Shown here in pieces: positions 12,063 through 13,958 of a DNA stretch of 13,958 bases. Source of the stretch: Clostridia bacterium (GTDB taxonomy: Bacteria > Bacillota > Clostridia > Christensenellales > Aristaeellaceae); NCBI GenBank assembly GCA_017551645.1, contig JAFZLE010000152.1:1-13958 (forward strand). Reading direction: 5' to 3'. The position numbers were made by a program, and so were the translations under genes. The stretch's first letter is position 1. Each line of letters begins with the position of its first letter. The notes under the pieces were generated by a model. It worked only from the letters and a program-made list of their open reading frames with translations. It did no database searches and had not been told where the DNA came from.

Positions 12063-13958
12063 ATGGAGATCAGGATCGCCCTGGCGGGAAACCCGAACAG
12101 CGGCAAGACCACACTGTTCAACGCCCTGACCGGTTCCAACCAGTACGTGGGCAACTGGCCCGGCGTAACTGTGGAGAAAAAGGAAGGAAAACTCAAAAAG
12201 CACCCGGAAGTGACCGTTATCGATCTGCCCGGCATATATTCCCTGTCCCCGTACACGCTGGAAGAGGTGGTGGCGAGGAACTATCTTACCGACAACCGCC
12301 CCGACGCGATACTCAACATAGTTGACGGCACGAACCTGGAGCGCAACCTCTACCTGACCACTCAGCTTACCGAGCTGGGCATACCGGTGGTGGTCGCCGT
12401 AAACATGATGGACCTGGTAAAAAAGAACGGCGACAGCATCAATATTAAAGAGCTGTCCCGCCAGCTGGGCTGCAGTGTGCTGGAGATATCAGCGCTCAAA
12501 GGCGACGGTATAGCTAAGGCCGCAGAGGCTGCCGTGGAAGCGGCAAAAGGCGGCAGGACCGTGCCGCAGCACAAGTTCTCCGGCCCCGTGGACCACGCCC
12601 TGGCGCATATAGAGGAAGCCGCGCTCCACGGTCTGCCCGAGGAAAAGCAGCGCTGGTACGCCGTCAAGATCTTCGAGCGGGACGAAAAGGTGCTGGAAAA
12701 GCTCAACATAGATAAAGACGTGATGGAGCACATCGAAAAGGACATCGCGGCGGCGGAGAAAGAGCTGGACGACGACGCCGAGAGCATCATAACCAACGAG
12801 CGCTATGTGTACATAGCGCAGATGCTCAAGGGCATTTACAAAAAGAAGGGCGCTCACAGGCTGAGCTCTTCCGACAGGATCGACAAGATCGTCACCAACC
12901 GCATACTTGCGCTGCCCATTTTCGCGGTGATCATGTATCTGGTGTACGCCCTGTCCATGGGCAAACCCATCGGCGACGGTGGGTTCGCCATAGGCACTTT
13001 CCTGACCGACTGGACCAACGACGTGTTCGGCGGCGCCTGGCTGGTGGCCGGCTCCCGGTCCCTGCTGGAAAGCTGGGGCGTGGCGGGCTGGCTGGTGGGC
13101 CTGATCTCCGACGGTATCTGCGCGGGCGTAGGCTCGGTGCTGGGCTTCGTGCCCCAGATGCTGGTGCTGTTCCTGCTGCTGGCAATACTTGAAGACTGCG
13201 GCTACATGGCGCGCATTGCCTTCATAATGGACCGAATCTTCCGCAAGTTCGGTCTTTCCGGCAAAAGCTTCATCCCCATGCTGGTGGGCACGGGCTGCGG
13301 AGTCCCCGGCGTAATGGCTTCAAGGACCATAGAGAACGAGCGCGACCGCCGCATGACCATAATGACCACCTGCTTTATTCCCTGCGGCGCGAAAATGCCC
13401 ATCATAGGCCTTATCGCGGGCGCGCTATTCGGAGGCAGCACCTGGATCGCGGTCAGCGCCTACTTTATCGGCGTGGCTGCCATAATAGTATCCGGCGTGA
13501 TGCTTAAAAAGACCAAACTGTTCACGGGCGATCCCGCACCCTTCGTTATGGAGCTGCCTGCTTACCACGCGCCCAGCGTCGGCAACGTGCTGCGCAGCAT
13601 GTGGGAAAGGGGCTGGAGCTTCATAAAGCGCGCGGGCACCGTGATACTGCTGAGCTCCATCATCATCTGGGCGCTCAGCAGCCTGGGCAGCGTGAACGGG
13701 AGATTCGGCATGGTGGACGAGCTCTACGAAAACGAGGACCTGGTCACGGAAGCGTATGTGGAGCAGGTGGCGGACCGCATGGGCATCGAGCCTGACGAGG
13801 TCACGCCCATGGACGACTCCATACTTGCGGACGTAGGCAATTCGGTGAGCTTCGTGTTCAAGCCCCTGGGCTTTGGCAGCTGGAGGCCCACCGTGGCGAC
13901 CGTTACGGGCCTGGTGGCCAAGGAGGAAGTCGTAAGCACCTTCGGCGTATTGTATAAC
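12063..13958 (+). CDS. feoB: Ferrous iron transport protein B, 3' end beyond the window
   Basis: A polytopic inner-membrane Fe2+ transporter with an N-terminal G protein; 632 residues are visible without a stop. The G domain shows GNPNSGKT (9-16, P-loop), NWPGVTVE (31-38), DLPG (54-57), NMMD (114-117) and an SAL motif near 160. A helical linker follows, then membrane segments from about residue 285 onward. The first conserved membrane motif GTGCGVPGVMASRTIENERD and then CFIPCGAKMPI (about 415-450) match the FeoB gate core with its Cys residues. TGLVAKEEVVSTFG near the edge is the second core motif. An acidic segment of about 40 residues (about 545-590) precedes it. About the last 100 or more residues are missing. 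GGAGAGG lies just upstream of ATG 12063. Confidence 0.97.
   Translation, partial: MEIRIALAGNPNSGKTTLFNALTGSNQYVGNWPGVTVEKKEGKLKKHPEVTVIDLPGIYSLSPYTLEEVVARNYLTDNRPDAILNIVDGTNLERNLYLTTQLTELGIPVVVAVNMMDLVKKNGDSINIKELSRQLGCSVLEISALKGDGIAKAAEAAVEAAKGGRTVPQHKFSGPVDHALAHIEEAALHGLPEEKQRWYAVKIFERDEKVLEKLNIDKDVMEHIEKDIAAAEKELDDDAESIITNERYVYIAQMLKGIYKKKGAHRLSSSDRIDKIVTNRILALPIFAVIMYLVYALSMGKPIGDGGFAIGTFLTDWTNDVFGGAWLVAGSRSLLESWGVAGWLVGLISDGICAGVGSVLGFVPQMLVLFLLLAILEDCGYMARIAFIMDRIFRKFGLSGKSFIPMLVGTGCGVPGVMASRTIENERDRRMTIMTTCFIPCGAKMPIIGLIAGALFGGSTWIAVSAYFIGVAAIIVSGVMLKKTKLFTGDPAPFVMELPAYHAPSVGNVLRSMWERGWSFIKRAGTVILLSSIIIWALSSLGSVNGRFGMVDELYENEDLVTEAYVEQVADRMGIEPDEVTPMDDSILADVGNSVSFVFKPLGFGSWRPTVATVTGLVAKEEVVSTFGVLYN

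Overview
The window reads as chromosomal DNA of a GC-rich member of the Bacillota, most likely a gut- or rumen-type Clostridia. The basis is ribonuclease Y, AGGAGG-type ribosome binding sites, sigma-A-like promoters (several with an extended -10 TGn), a feoA-feoA-feoB iron operon, and a lipoyl-free E2-like acyltransferase of a kind seen in clostridia. Placement below class is a guess. I see no mobile elements, tRNA or rRNA genes, CRISPR arrays or phage genes.

Layout from left to right. (1) 34-906, minus strand: an E2/CAT-fold acyltransferase homologue whose active-site motif looks lost. It diverges from (2) a plus-strand cluster at 1063-5284: a NUDIX hydrolase resembling ADP-ribose pyrophosphatase, a 572-aa protein that looks like a glycoside hydrolase family 2 protein with a collapsed catalytic barrel, a GNAT acetyltransferase and L-rhamnose isomerase (rhaA). 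The cluster ends at a strong hairpin terminator. (3) 5389-6263: NAD kinase with its own promoter and a terminator shared with the convergent gene. (4) 6274-9794, minus strand: a secreted PIG-L/LmbE-type deacetylase, ribosomal protein S20 (rpsT) and RNase Y (rny). rpsT and rny both appear to start at TTG. (5) 9795-10138: an AT-rich divergent control region holding the rny and aminotransferase promoters and a perfect 9-bp dyad over the rny -35 box. (6) 10139-11338: a class I aminotransferase of the aspartate aminotransferase type. (7) 11444 to the right edge: the ferrous iron uptake operon feoA-feoA-feoB, with feoB cut by the window end.

The most coherent regulatory signal is in the feo operon. 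A consensus promoter (TTGACA-N17-TATAAT) carries two 16-bp dyads of the form GTTA-N8-TAAC, one inside the spacer and one at the expected transcription start. A third copy lies just before feoB over a possible internal promoter. This fits repression by an iron-sensing regulator of the DtxR/IdeR type, although no regulator gene is in view. The most unusual protein is the 572-aa GH2-like product. The apparently inactive E2-like protein and the operator-like dyad on the rny promoter also deserve attention. The remaining genes are ordinary housekeeping functions.
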